Shown here: positions 6,381 to 12,951 of the stretch, piece after piece
Position numbering within the stretch: the first letter of the stretch is position 1
Layout of the letters: each line of letters opens with the position of its first letter
Assembly: GCA_023954595.1 (NCBI GenBank)
Contig: JAGSHJ010000042.1
Coordinates: 1 to 12,951 of the forward strand
Reading direction: 5' to 3'
Length of the DNA stretch: 12,951 bases
Source of the DNA: Bacteriovoracaceae bacterium
GTDB taxonomy: Bacteria > Bdellovibrionota > Bacteriovoracia > Bacteriovoracales > Bacteriovoracaceae
Made by a program: the position numbers and the translations under genes
Notes under the pieces: model-generated
What the model saw: the letters and a program-made list of their open reading frames with translations, nothing else
The model's database searches: none
Told to the model about the DNA's origin: nothing

Positions 6381-8494
6381 TAGATCTCGTAAAACTTTTT
6401 ATTCTGAGAAACAAGATCTTTTAGAAGTTGTGAAGTTCCGTATCTATGAGCATCAACACTTTGTGCAAACTTCTCAAGAGATTCAACAATACGATCTAAT
6501 CCTTCACTATCTGCATATTTAAGCAGTCCACCTCTAAATGGAGGAAACCCAATTCCAAAAATAAGTCCTAAATCTACTGTGGCAGCATCATCGACAATTT
6601 TATCTTGTAGAATGAAAGCGGCTTCATTAATCATAGGAAGAAACATTCTCATTTGAAGTTCCGTCTCACCCATGGACTTATTCTCTTTTGGAAGTAGCTC
6701 TACCATCTCAGGGTTCACGCCCTGCTGCTTTCCATCTTCATCGTATAGGTAGAAGCCCTTCTTGTTCTTTTTACCAAGAAGTTGTTTCTCAACGGCCTTA
6801 ACAGAAAGAGCACTCGCTTTGTGTCTCTCTCCAAGCCCACTTTCCATAATTTCACCAACATGGGCGCCAACATCAAGTCCGACTTCGTCCATTAAACGAC
6901 ATGCACCCATTGGCATACCAAAGTTTAGTGAAGCTTTATCAATTGCCTCAATAGATACACCTTCTTCAAGAAGGTAGGCAGCTTCATTTAAAAATGGGGC
7001 CAAAATTCTATTGACTAAAAATCCAGGCCCGTCATTTACGACAACAGGTGTCTTCTTTACATCTAGTGCCCACTTATAAAGTCTTCTAATTGTTTCGTCA
7101 CTCGCTTTAGGGTGTCTGATAATCTCGACTAGTGGCATTTTATTAACAGGGTTAAAGAAGTGTAGACCTGCAAATCGCTCTGGGATCTCCAATGCTTTTG
7201 ACATTTCCTCAACACTTAAAGATGAAGTATTGGAAGTAAGTAGACAGTCTTCTCTCACTTGCTTCTCAGCTTCAGCAAAAACTTTCTTCTTAACATCAAT
7301 ATTTTCAACAACCGCTTCAACAAGAAGATCTACACTCTTAAAGCCATCGTAATTGAGAGTTGGTTCAATTGAGCGCTGTGCTCTTTGAAACTCGTCTTCA
7401 CTCATTCTGCGTCTCTTAACAGCTTTTCTAAAAACGGATGAAGATTGCTTGAGACCAAGTTTTAGACCTTGTTCACTTACATCTTTCATAATTGGAGCTT
7501 GGTTGTTTTTAGCAAATAACCATGCAATTCCACCACCCATTGTGCCGGCACCTAAAACGCCACCTTTTTTAACAGGCCTAATCTCATCCTTCTTATCCAT
7601 TTTCTTTGCATTATCTTGAAGGAAGAAAACATGCTGCAAGTTCTTTGATTGAGAAGTCTGAGACAACTCTCCAAATGCGCGAGCTTCACTTGCAAGATAG
7701 TTATCACGTTTTTTCCCATGACTTGTCTCTAAATGATCTAGTATTTTAAGAGGTGCTGGATAGAAGCCTTTTGTTGTCTCTAAGACTTTTTCACGCGCCT
7801 TTTGGAAAATTACTTTTCTAGCAATGAAATTATCAGCAGCTGCATGGGTAAGAGTTTCAGATATAGACATCTTGTGATTGGCATTTTTGAATAGGTACTC
7901 ACTTGCCAGAGACATAAGTCTCTCTTTGGGCATCATAAACTCAATAAGCCCAAGCTTTAGCGCTTTCTTTGCACGAACCTGCTTACCAGTCAAAATTAAA
8001 TCCAAAGACTGTGGAAGACCTATTTTTTTAGGCATGCGATACGTTCCACCAAACCCAGGTAGAACTCCAAGCATAACTTCCGGCAGGCCAAAAGAAGTTT
8101 TACCATCATCACTAGCAGCAATTTTATCACAGGCCAGAGCAAGCTCCATTCCGCCACCTAGGCATAGCCCGTGAACTAGTGCCATTGTCGGAACTTTTAA
8201 ATCTTCAATTTTGTTGAAGACATTTTGACCTTTCTCACAGCCTTCAACAGCTTGCGCTTCAGAAGATAATGATTGAATGACCGAAACATCCATTCCTGCC
8301 AAAAAGCACTCATCCTTATGAGAAAATAAAATAAGACCCTTAGCTTCTTTATCCTGTGCTACTTGATCAAGGGCCTGGTCCAACTCTGTCAGACTTGTCT
8401 CTGTTAAAACAGTCATGGACTTTTCTTCATTTAGACCAAATCCGATATAAACAATATTTTCTTTTTTCTCGTAACTTATTTTTGTAAAGCTCAT
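6380..8494 (-). CDS. fadJ: FadJ/FadB-type fatty-acid oxidation protein: enoyl-CoA hydratase plus 3-hydroxyacyl-CoA dehydrogenase
   Basis: 704-aa bifunctional beta-oxidation enzyme. The N-terminal crotonase domain (about 1-190) hydrates enoyl-CoA: the AGMD turn (66-69) forms part of the oxyanion hole, and the two catalytic glutamates are Glu117 in GGGMELALACD and Glu139 in GLPEVMLG. After a linker, the NAD-binding dehydrogenase domain starts with VLGAGTMGGGIA (313-324); Asp338 ends the second strand. TSNTSSL (420-426), the catalytic His445 in GLHFFNPV, Glu457 and DGPGFLVNRIL (488-498) complete the dehydrogenase set. Two C-terminal helical domains follow (about 495-704). Length is close to E. 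coli FadJ (714 aa) and FadB (729 aa). I prefer FadJ because the partner thiolase is the long FadI type and lies upstream, as in fadIJ. The start ATG overlaps the thiolase stop as ATGA, with GGGAG and AAGG just upstream, so it is co-translated. Confidence 0.94.
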   Translation of the reverse strand: MSFTKISYEKKENIVYIGFGLNEEKSMTVLTETSLTELDQALDQVAQDKEAKGLILFSHKDECFLAGMDVSVIQSLSSEAQAVEGCEKGQNVFNKIEDLKVPTMALVHGLCLGGGMELALACDKIAASDDGKTSFGLPEVMLGVLPGFGGTYRMPKKIGLPQSLDLILTGKQVRAKKALKLGLIEFMMPKERLMSLASEYLFKNANHKMSISETLTHAAADNFIARKVIFQKAREKVLETTKGFYPAPLKILDHLETSHGKKRDNYLASEARAFGELSQTSQSKNLQHVFFLQDNAKKMDKKDEIRPVKKGGVLGAGTMGGGIAWLFAKNNQAPIMKDVSEQGLKLGLKQSSSVFRKAVKRRRMSEDEFQRAQRSIEPTLNYDGFKSVDLLVEAVVENIDVKKKVFAEAEKQVREDCLLTSNTSSLSVEEMSKALEIPERFAGLHFFNPVNKMPLVEIIRHPKASDETIRRLYKWALDVKKTPVVVNDGPGFLVNRILAPFLNEAAYLLEEGVSIEAIDKASLNFGMPMGACRLMDEVGLDVGAHVGEIMESGLGERHKASALSVKAVEKQLLGKKNKKGFYLYDEDGKQQGVNPEMVELLPKENKSMGETELQMRMFLPMINEAAFILQDKIVDDAATVDLGLIFGIGFPPFRGGLLKYADSEGLDRIVESLEKFAQSVDAHRYGTSQLLKDLVSQNKKFYEI

Positions 8495-9789
8495 GCCTTA
8501 TCTCCCGCTTGCAAATTTTCAACAATAACAGCTCCACCTTGGCCGCCACCAATACACAAAGATGCAATTCCATACTTGCCACCTCTGCGCTTTAGCTCAT
8601 GAGCAAGAGTTACAACTAGTCTTGATCCAGTAGAACCAACAGGGTGACCAAGAGCGATAGCTCCGCCATTCACATTTAGTTTATTGCGATCGATCTCACC
8701 AAGAGCGTCTATGCCCCAACGTGCAGCGGCCTCTTTATCTTTAGCAACTTCTAGACATGCTAGAACTTGAGCAGCAAAGGCCTCATTGATTTCAATTAAA
8801 TCCATATCTGCTAAAGTCATGCCCGTTCTTTTTAAGACACCATTCATTGCTAGAGCAGGGCCTAATCCCATTCTCTCTGGCTCAAGTCCATGGAAATGAA
8901 AATCAACCATTTTTGCCATTGGCTTTAAATTATATTTCTCAACCGCTTCTTCAGAACACATAAGCCACATACTTCCACCATCAGTGATTGGGCATGCATT
9001 ACCTACAGTTACGGTTCCCGTTCCCTTTTCAAAGTACGGTTTAAGCTTTCCTAGTTTTTCAATTGTAGAAGTCGCTCGTGGTCCAATGTCATCAGAGACA
9101 AGATCATCCAATTTATCTCCACCAATAATAGGTAGGATTTCATCTTTAAATCTTCCTTCTTCCTGTGCCTTGATCGCACGGTTATGAGACTCATTAGCAA
9201 ATTCGTCTTGCTCCATTCTAGAAATACCAAACTCTCTGGCCAATACTTCTGCAGTCTGTCCCATGTTTAATCCACAGAATGGATCTGTAAGTCCTTGCTC
9301 AATGGCAATGACAGGACTTAAGTGAGGAATTCTAAAAGTTGTGGCAACTTTAATTTTATCCTTTGGAGTTTTTGCTTTCATCATCTCAAAGAAAAACTCA
9401 GTCATTTCTTTTTTATAAAGAAGTGGCATCTGAGACATATTCTCAACACCACCAGCAAAGATGATATCTGATCTACCGCTGGCGATTTTAACAAATGCTT
9501 GAGATAGAGCTTCCATACCCGATGCGCAGTTTCTATGGACGGTGTAGCCGCTCGTTTTTTTATTCAGTCCCGCTTCAAGAGCAATAACTCTTCCAACATT
9601 TGGATACTTTGCCGGGTTACCAGTGTTTCCAACTATAACTTCATCCACTTCATCAGTAGGTAAATTAAATTTATCCATCATGTGACGAATTAGGCCATGG
9701 CCTAGATAAGGAACCGGCACTTCTTTAAGCGCAGTACCACTTTTTGCTTGAGGCGTTCTAAGGCCTTCCACGAGATAAACAGGTTTCAT
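8491..9789 (-). CDS. fadI: FadI-type acetyl-CoA C-acyltransferase (3-ketoacyl-CoA thiolase)
   Basis: 432-aa thiolase that cleaves 3-ketoacyl-CoA with CoA, the last step of beta-oxidation. The start is the ATG at 9789: GAGGGAG (9795-9801) lies five bases upstream, whereas the longer frame needs a TTG at 9813 and adds eight residues that include this site. Numbered from that ATG, the nucleophile Cys88 lies in HRNCASGM, NEAFAAQ (335-341) is the conserved substrate-side motif, His382 lies in GGAIALGHPVGSTGSR and Cys412 in SLCIGGGQG. All thiolase catalytic residues are present. The length matches FadI (about 436 aa) and the mitochondrial trifunctional beta subunit better than FadA (about 387 aa). 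It is the first gene of a coupled fadI-fadJ-permease operon, with a promoter at 9823-9850. It is probably a cytoplasmic partner of FadJ in one complex, as in other fadIJ systems. Confidence 0.93.
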   Translation of the reverse strand: MKPVYLVEGLRTPQAKSGTALKEVPVPYLGHGLIRHMMDKFNLPTDEVDEVIVGNTGNPAKYPNVGRVIALEAGLNKKTSGYTVHRNCASGMEALSQAFVKIASGRSDIIFAGGVENMSQMPLLYKKEMTEFFFEMMKAKTPKDKIKVATTFRIPHLSPVIAIEQGLTDPFCGLNMGQTAEVLAREFGISRMEQDEFANESHNRAIKAQEEGRFKDEILPIIGGDKLDDLVSDDIGPRATSTIEKLGKLKPYFEKGTGTVTVGNACPITDGGSMWLMCSEEAVEKYNLKPMAKMVDFHFHGLEPERMGLGPALAMNGVLKRTGMTLADMDLIEINEAFAAQVLACLEVAKDKEAAARWGIDALGEIDRNKLNVNGGAIALGHPVGSTGSRLVVTLAHELKRRGGKYGIASLCIGGGQGGAVIVENLQAGDKA

Positions 9790-9822
9790 ATTGACTCCCT
9801 CAATTATTAGCAACTTCTGTTT

Positions 9823-9850
9823 ATTTTAAATGATTTAGGTGATTTTACAA
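9823..9850 (-). promoter_or_regulatory. Sigma70-like promoter of the fadI operon
   Basis: On the minus strand, TTGTAA (9850-9845, 4 of 6) and TAAAAT (9828-9823, 5 of 6) are 16 bases apart. Transcription would begin near 9816 and leave a leader of about 27 bases containing the GAGGGAG ribosome binding site. It lies downstream of the terminator of the neighbouring gene, so the operon should be transcribed independently. Confidence 0.5.
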
Positions 9851-9861
9851 AGGAGGTTTTT

Positions 9862-9893
9862 AACATTTGTTTAACCCGACCGGGATGTTCGGG
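9862..9893. promoter_or_regulatory. Inverted repeats upstream of the fadI promoter, possible operator
   Basis: Two short dyads lie just upstream of the -35 box: AACA-TT-TGTT (9862-9871), then CCCGA (9875-9879) pairing with TCGGG (9889-9893), with a smaller CCCG-AC-CGGG inside (9875-9884). Fatty-acid operons are commonly controlled by regulators binding short AT-flanked dyads here. Neither matches a consensus I can name with certainty. The GC-rich part could also be a relic of the adjacent terminator. Confidence 0.25.
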
Positions 9894-9895
9894 CA

Positions 9896-9921
9896 TAAAA
9901 AAACCCTCCACTATGGAGGGT
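9896..9921 (-). terminator. Intrinsic (Rho-independent) terminator of the outer-membrane protein gene
   Basis: Read on the minus strand, ACCCTCC and GGAGGGT (9921-9915 and 9909-9903) form a perfect 7-bp GC-rich stem around a 5-base loop, running straight into seven T residues (9903-9897). It lies about 30 bases beyond the stop codon at 9952. This is a textbook terminator for the upstream minus-strand gene. Confidence 0.92.
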
Positions 9922-9951
9922 CTTATTTTCGAGGTTGGAGTGCTGATTCAA

Positions 9952-11091
9952 TTAGAACTGAATCAACATTCCTGCAAATACACTAAACATGTTCGCGGAG
10001 ATAAGTTCGTTGTTCAACTCCTCCAATCTTTGTTGATCCGGGCCACTTGTTGCAGACTCGCTGCTAAGGTTGCCACCAAGACCTCTTGAGTATTGAAGCT
10101 CAAGGTTCATACCGATATTCTTTGTGAATACCACCTCAGAACCACCAACAAGCTGAGCTTTGATATGGCTTGAGATTACTTCTTCGTCTCCAAAGCGGGC
10201 AACGTTTTGTTGTTGGCCATTTTGGTAAGTGTAGCTATGGTTAGTGTTGTCCATATAGTTCATTGAAGAACGGTTATAAGACAATCCAGCACCCATATAT
10301 GGTCTAAATCTATTCGTTTTTGTTACAAAAAACTTAGAGTACAACTCAAAACCTAGGTTAGAGTATTCAACTTCTCTACCACCAGCATAAGCGCTTGAGT
10401 AGTCATCGTAGTTGTAACCAGACTGGTAGTAACCTTTGTAAGCGTTAGCGAAGTCTGTTGTCTTAAGACTTCTATAACCAAAACCAAGGCCTACGCTGAA
10501 TCTTTCTGTAATATCAGATTCAACTCTAATACCAGCGTCAATATTTGCTTCCAAACTTTCGTTTTCAGAGCTAATTGCTGTCATACCTGAGTATGGAAGT
10601 ACTTTAATTACATCACCCATTCTACCAGGAGTTGATACACTTGCCTCAACCTTCTGTGGTGCTGCTTGACCAGTACTTACTTTATCAGATCGACGGCCTC
10701 TTACGAATTCATCACAATCCGGATCAGCTTCGCTTTCTTTCATAAGACAGTCGATCTTCTTATTAAATCTATCTATCGTGTATTGAGATTCTTTTCTCTC
10801 ATCAATCATTTCTTCAGTTACATCAGCAAGCTTTTCTGTAGTACGAGAAAGCTCCTTGTACTTCTTGCCTTTTTGCTTGTTCACCTGAATGGCCTGCTTT
10901 TGTTTTCTAAGCTCATTCTTTACAGTCTCAAGTTCATGATCTGTTGCAGGTGCTTCCTTAATGTATCCGTTGATGTCAATCGGATCTGAGTTAAGGATTG
11001 AGTCCTCATTGGCCATTGCGCCTGTAAGTGTACAAGCAGCTGTTGCCAACGCTAATAAAACATTGCGTAATTTGCTGTTGTTCGTCTTCAT
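9952..11091 (-). CDS. Exported coiled-coil plus beta-barrel outer-membrane protein
   Basis: 379-aa outer-membrane protein of unknown specific role. The start is the ATG at 11091, preceded at 8 bases by GAGGAG (11105-11100); the longer reading from 11157 would bury the signal peptide 22 residues inside. The signal peptide is residues 1-27 (core LLALATAACTLTG, likely cleavage after Ala-Met-Ala). Residues about 51-115 are rich in Lys, Glu and Gln and look like a coiled coil. Cys115 and Cys126 (IDCLMKESEADPDCDEF) could form a disulfide. A Gln/Ala/Pro linker leads to a beta-barrel (about 185-379) with alternating aromatic/hydrophobic strands (VGLGFGYRSL, NLGFELYSKFFV, PYMGAGLSY, MNLELQYSRGLG), ending in Phe as expected for BAM recognition. 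It resembles small OmpA-like/OMP_b-brl barrels. A strong terminator follows and the pilin gene lies upstream, so it is probably monocistronic. Envelope location: confident; function: unknown. Confidence 0.85.
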   Translation of the reverse strand: MKTNNSKLRNVLLALATAACTLTGAMANEDSILNSDPIDINGYIKEAPATDHELETVKNELRKQKQAIQVNKQKGKKYKELSRTTEKLADVTEEMIDERKESQYTIDRFNKKIDCLMKESEADPDCDEFVRGRRSDKVSTGQAAPQKVEASVSTPGRMGDVIKVLPYSGMTAISSENESLEANIDAGIRVESDITERFSVGLGFGYRSLKTTDFANAYKGYYQSGYNYDDYSSAYAGGREVEYSNLGFELYSKFFVTKTNRFRPYMGAGLSYNRSSMNYMDNTNHSYTYQNGQQQNVARFGDEEVISSHIKAQLVGGSEVVFTKNIGMNLELQYSRGLGGNLSSESATSGPDQQRLEELNNELISANMFSVFAGMLIQF

Positions 11092-11233
11092 AGTTTTTGC
11101 TCCTCGAAAATTAAATCTTGCCTTTGAAGCATATCGAAAACCGACACTGCGCAACATATTTTTTCTTAATGGAGGAAATAATTACACTGATTGTTTAAAC
11201 TTTTTACACGCTTATCTACGTGGTTTCGGGCAC

Positions 11234-11449
11234 TTATCGCTTGATGGTAAATCTTTTATACCTACCATTGTAATTTCCACCCTCGAACATGGTGCTAAAT
11301 TCGCCTAAATAAGTTTTGATTATACCGTTTGGACCGGAGACTAGGTTCTCTTCAAGGGTTTTGAAAAGCGATACTGTGATCACCGCCACGACAGCAAGAA
11401 GAAGAATGTATTCGACCATTGTTTGACCGGCCTGACCTAGCTTTTCCAT
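11234..11449 (-). CDS. Flp/class III-like pilin or pseudopilin
   Basis: 71-aa type IV pilin-like protein. The N-terminus MEKLGQAG is followed by QTMVEYILLLAVVAVITVSL. Cleavage by a prepilin peptidase after Gly8 would place Glu13 at +5, the residue required for pilin assembly, with a single hydrophobic helix at about residues 10-31. The mature 63-aa protein and the VEYILLLAV core resemble Flp pilins of Tad systems, although the more usual Flp sequence is AIEYGLIA. The tail after the helix is short, hydrophilic and basic (NGRYKRFTIKR), without a cysteine pair. No Tad or type II secretion genes are in view, so the assembly machinery must lie elsewhere. The ribosome binding site is weak: GAGA 10 bases upstream is partly inside a dyad that covers the start. 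The gene lies 57 bases after the 449-aa gene with no terminator between, so co-transcription is possible. Confidence 0.8.
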   Translation of the reverse strand: MEKLGQAGQTMVEYILLLAVVAVITVSLFKTLEENLVSGPNGIIKTYLGEFSTMFEGGNYNGRYKRFTIKR

Positions 11450-11464
11450 GAGATCATTGTCTCA
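11449..11464 (-). promoter_or_regulatory. Small hairpin touching the pilin start codon
   Basis: On the minus strand TGAGA and TCTCA pair around the 6-base loop CAATGA, and the last A of the stem is the first base of the pilin ATG. The only nearby Shine-Dalgarno-like bases (GAGA) lie in the stem, so folding could limit translation. A 5-bp stem can arise by chance. Confidence 0.3.
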
Positions 11465-11506
11465 AAAACCCTCATTCATTAAAAGCTGGGTCAATGATTG
11501 CCTGTT

Positions 11507-12856
11507 TTAGCGTGTGAAAATATTCAATAGATAGCCAAAATAGCCGAGGAAACGACCTCTAAGTGGGCCACAGTAGATAAGCTTTTTAACAGCACGCCCT
11601 TGATAGTGGCATTCTGAACCCAAATCTGAATGAATCTTCAATCTCTGTGAGCTTAGGCTGTTTTTTACATTCTCTAACCAAACATCTTTGCCTTGAGTAA
11701 ATGAAATTTGCGAGTCCCAGTCAGTTTTATTTAGGCCTGGAAATATTGAATTTAGAGATTGATATAAATCTTCGGAGGCCCTTTTGAAGTGAAAGCTAGG
11801 CTTTGCACCCTCATAGCTCGCAAACACATAATTTGCATGCGCTACACTATTGTCATCTATTACAACTTCCCAATGTGGAAAGTCTGTTCCCATTCTATCT
11901 GATGGGGAGAAGATGATTCTCTTGCCAGTGAAGCGCTCAGAAAACTTATGCTTAATAGGACAGGACACATTTATACTTTCATAAACGGTGGCCTCATTTA
12001 CACATTTAAATGGAAGTTCTTCTCCAAAGTGTCCAAATAGAAAAACCTCACGGGACTTTATTAACCCCTCAAAGCTATCCAGCAGAATGTACTCTAAATT
12101 CCCTTTATAGATCTCAAAGTCTTGAACTTTTGCTGTCTTAGATTTGCCCCCCATACTCTTATAAGCAAACATAAGCTCTTCTTCCAAGCTCTTAGTATCT
12201 ACGTTATAGCGAGGTGATAAAATAGAAGAGAGTAAGTATCGTGACTCTTCATCAGATAAAACATTGGACAGAAGTGTTTGAAAAAGCGCCTGGAGAATAT
12301 AGTGAAGCTGATTCGTAATTAGTTTGTCATTTTTTAGATAACTTAGGAATCTGTTGAAAATCGATTCCAATGGCTCAGAGTTTCCGGCGAATAAGCTCTT
12401 TAGATCAACATTTTGATTTTCAAATGCCTGTGCCACAGTTTTTGTAAAAAATGCGTCAACTTGAGCGTCAAATGTCTCAGGTACAATTTGTTCAAGGCCT
12501 TCAATAAACTCAGTAGAAAAGCACTCCGGTAGCTTACGGGCCAATTCTTTGATATTTGAAAATGGGCTTGAGCCAAGTTCAATCATTTTTTCATTGAGGA
12601 AAACCAGGGTATTACTTTGTGAGACGAACTGCTCTATTCGACAAAGACAATCAATATTGTAGTTGCGTCCAAGTGCTTCTAGAGACTTTTTTTCCAACTC
12701 TCCGATATTTGTGTTCCACTTGTCACCCAATTGAAAGCGCTCATCATCTAAAATCATATTTTGAGCGTTATGACGCTCTTTTTGAACAATAGCAAAAATA
12801 ATAGAGACGTAGGACTTACCTATAATCACGCTATCATATGAATTAGACAGTTCCAT
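11507..12856 (-). CDS. Uncharacterised protein with a degenerate FAD/NAD(P)-binding (Rossmann-like) N-terminus
   Basis: 449-aa protein that I do not recognise as a named family. Residues 7-38 (YDSVIIGKSYVSIIFAIVQKE, then MILDD) have the strand-turn-helix-strand layout of amine-oxidase or phytoene-desaturase flavoproteins, including the acidic end of strand two, but the glycine-rich loop is reduced to G-K-S-Y-V-S. Residues about 100-215 are helical. A GG-containing strand block (235-262, GGKSKTAKVQDFEIYKGNLEYILLD) looks like the mid-domain beta hairpin of such enzymes. The C-terminus (LIYCGPLRGRFLGYFGYLL, about 426-444) recalls the final flavin-contacting strand-helix. Cofactor binding may be lost or altered. 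No signal peptide or membrane segment is seen. AAGGAA lies four bases before the ATG, and the upstream gene overlaps the start by 14 bases, indicating coupled translation. The flavoprotein relation is an inference from pattern; the gene itself is clear. Confidence 0.8.
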   Translation of the reverse strand: MELSNSYDSVIIGKSYVSIIFAIVQKERHNAQNMILDDERFQLGDKWNTNIGELEKKSLEALGRNYNIDCLCRIEQFVSQSNTLVFLNEKMIELGSSPFSNIKELARKLPECFSTEFIEGLEQIVPETFDAQVDAFFTKTVAQAFENQNVDLKSLFAGNSEPLESIFNRFLSYLKNDKLITNQLHYILQALFQTLLSNVLSDEESRYLLSSILSPRYNVDTKSLEEELMFAYKSMGGKSKTAKVQDFEIYKGNLEYILLDSFEGLIKSREVFLFGHFGEELPFKCVNEATVYESINVSCPIKHKFSERFTGKRIIFSPSDRMGTDFPHWEVVIDDNSVAHANYVFASYEGAKPSFHFKRASEDLYQSLNSIFPGLNKTDWDSQISFTQGKDVWLENVKNSLSSQRLKIHSDLGSECHYQGRAVKKLIYCGPLRGRFLGYFGYLLNIFTR

Positions 12857-12950
12857 TGGATTCCTTTTTTACAATACCGAGCCACTGAAGAACATCGCCA
12901 CGCTTTTGCTTGGATTGTTCTTTAAATTTGGAAATATCCGATAACTCGAT
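12843..12950 (-). CDS. C-terminal end of an unrecognised gene, cut by the window edge
   Basis: A minus-strand frame open from the right edge encodes 35 residues ending KESNGTV and a TAA at 12845-12843, 14 bases inside the 449-aa gene. Its codons mostly begin with a purine and use AAA, GAA, GAT and GTT like the neighbouring genes, which favours it over the other open frame, which stops at 12868. The fragment is basic and hydrophilic (SKFKEQSKQKRGDVLQWLG), consistent with a C-terminal helix. It is too short to assign a product. The overlap implies an operon with the 449-aa gene. Confidence 0.5.
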   Translation of the reverse strand: MELSDISKFKEQSKQKRGDVLQWLGIVKKESNGTV

Positions 12951-12951
12951 T

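Noticed and set aside
7878..8174. 98-codon plus-strand open frame
   Set aside because: Antisense to the crotonase domain of fadJ, whose catalytic residues are intact; no independent evidence for a gene.
9790..9813. Longer thiolase beginning at TTG 9813
   Set aside because: The eight extra codons contain the GAGGGAG ribosome binding site for the ATG at 9789, and thiolases normally begin near the VYLVEGLRTP strand.
11092..11157. Longer outer-membrane protein beginning at 11157
   Set aside because: The extension is basic, hides the signal peptide and overlaps the GAGGAG site that serves the ATG at 11091.
11158..11233. Terminator after the pilin gene
   Set aside because: Only a 4-bp CACG/CGTG pairing followed by A residues is present on the minus strand, too weak to call.
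10666..11308. Two overlapping plus-strand open frames
   Set aside because: They are antisense to the outer-membrane protein gene; the apparent hydrophobic, Phe/Leu-rich sequence is the complement of its Lys/Glu-rich coiled coil.
12866..12951. Alternative open minus-strand frame at the right edge ending 11 bases before the 449-aa gene
   Set aside because: Its codons lack the purine-first pattern of the neighbours, unlike the overlapping frame that ends at 12843; not excluded, as only 84 bases are visible.

Overview
The window is AT-rich, densely packed chromosomal DNA from a Gram-negative bacterium. The signs are an outer-membrane beta-barrel protein ending in Phe, a LolC/LolE-type permease, Sec signal peptides and a bifunctional FadJ-type enzyme. 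The codon bias (AAA, GAA, CTT, ATT rich) and the mix of genes (Tex, FadI/FadJ, a small Flp-like pilin, many exported unknowns) would fit the Bdellovibrionota, for example the Bacteriovorax/Halobacteriovorax group. That placement is an inference from general familiarity, not a proof.

Layout, left to right. (1) A plus-strand gene for a small exported protein of unknown function (164-697) converges on a minus-strand gene for a DAO-like FAD oxidoreductase (732-1781); a perfect 9-bp inverted repeat fills the 34-bp gap. (2) An 87-bp divergent spacer with a good sigma70-like promoter leads into tex (1869-4181), the RNA-binding transcription accessory factor. A stand-alone tyrosine recombinase follows on the same strand (4237-5238). 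(3) The recombinase meets, with overlapping stop codons, a minus-strand block running 9789 to 5235: FadI-type thiolase, FadJ-type hydratase/dehydrogenase, then a LolC/LolE-like permease. The junctions are ATGA and TAATG, so the three are almost certainly one translationally coupled operon. FadJ and FadI together would carry out the hydration, oxidation and thiolysis steps of fatty-acid beta-oxidation. A promoter is visible just upstream of the thiolase. (4) Further minus-strand genes: an exported coiled-coil plus beta-barrel outer-membrane protein (9952-11091) with a textbook intrinsic terminator behind it; a 71-aa Flp/class III-like pilin (11234-11449); a 449-aa protein that looks like a degenerate flavoprotein fold (11507-12856); and the 3' end of one more gene at the right edge.

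There are no RNA genes, CRISPR arrays, insertion sequences or prophage modules that I can see, and no gene-free stretch longer than about 165 bases. Nothing here is clearly a new multi-gene system. The best leads are the fad operon's coupling to an orphan Lol-type permease with no ATPase gene, the divergent flavoprotein-like 449-aa gene, the lone YDKR-type recombinase and the orphan pilin.
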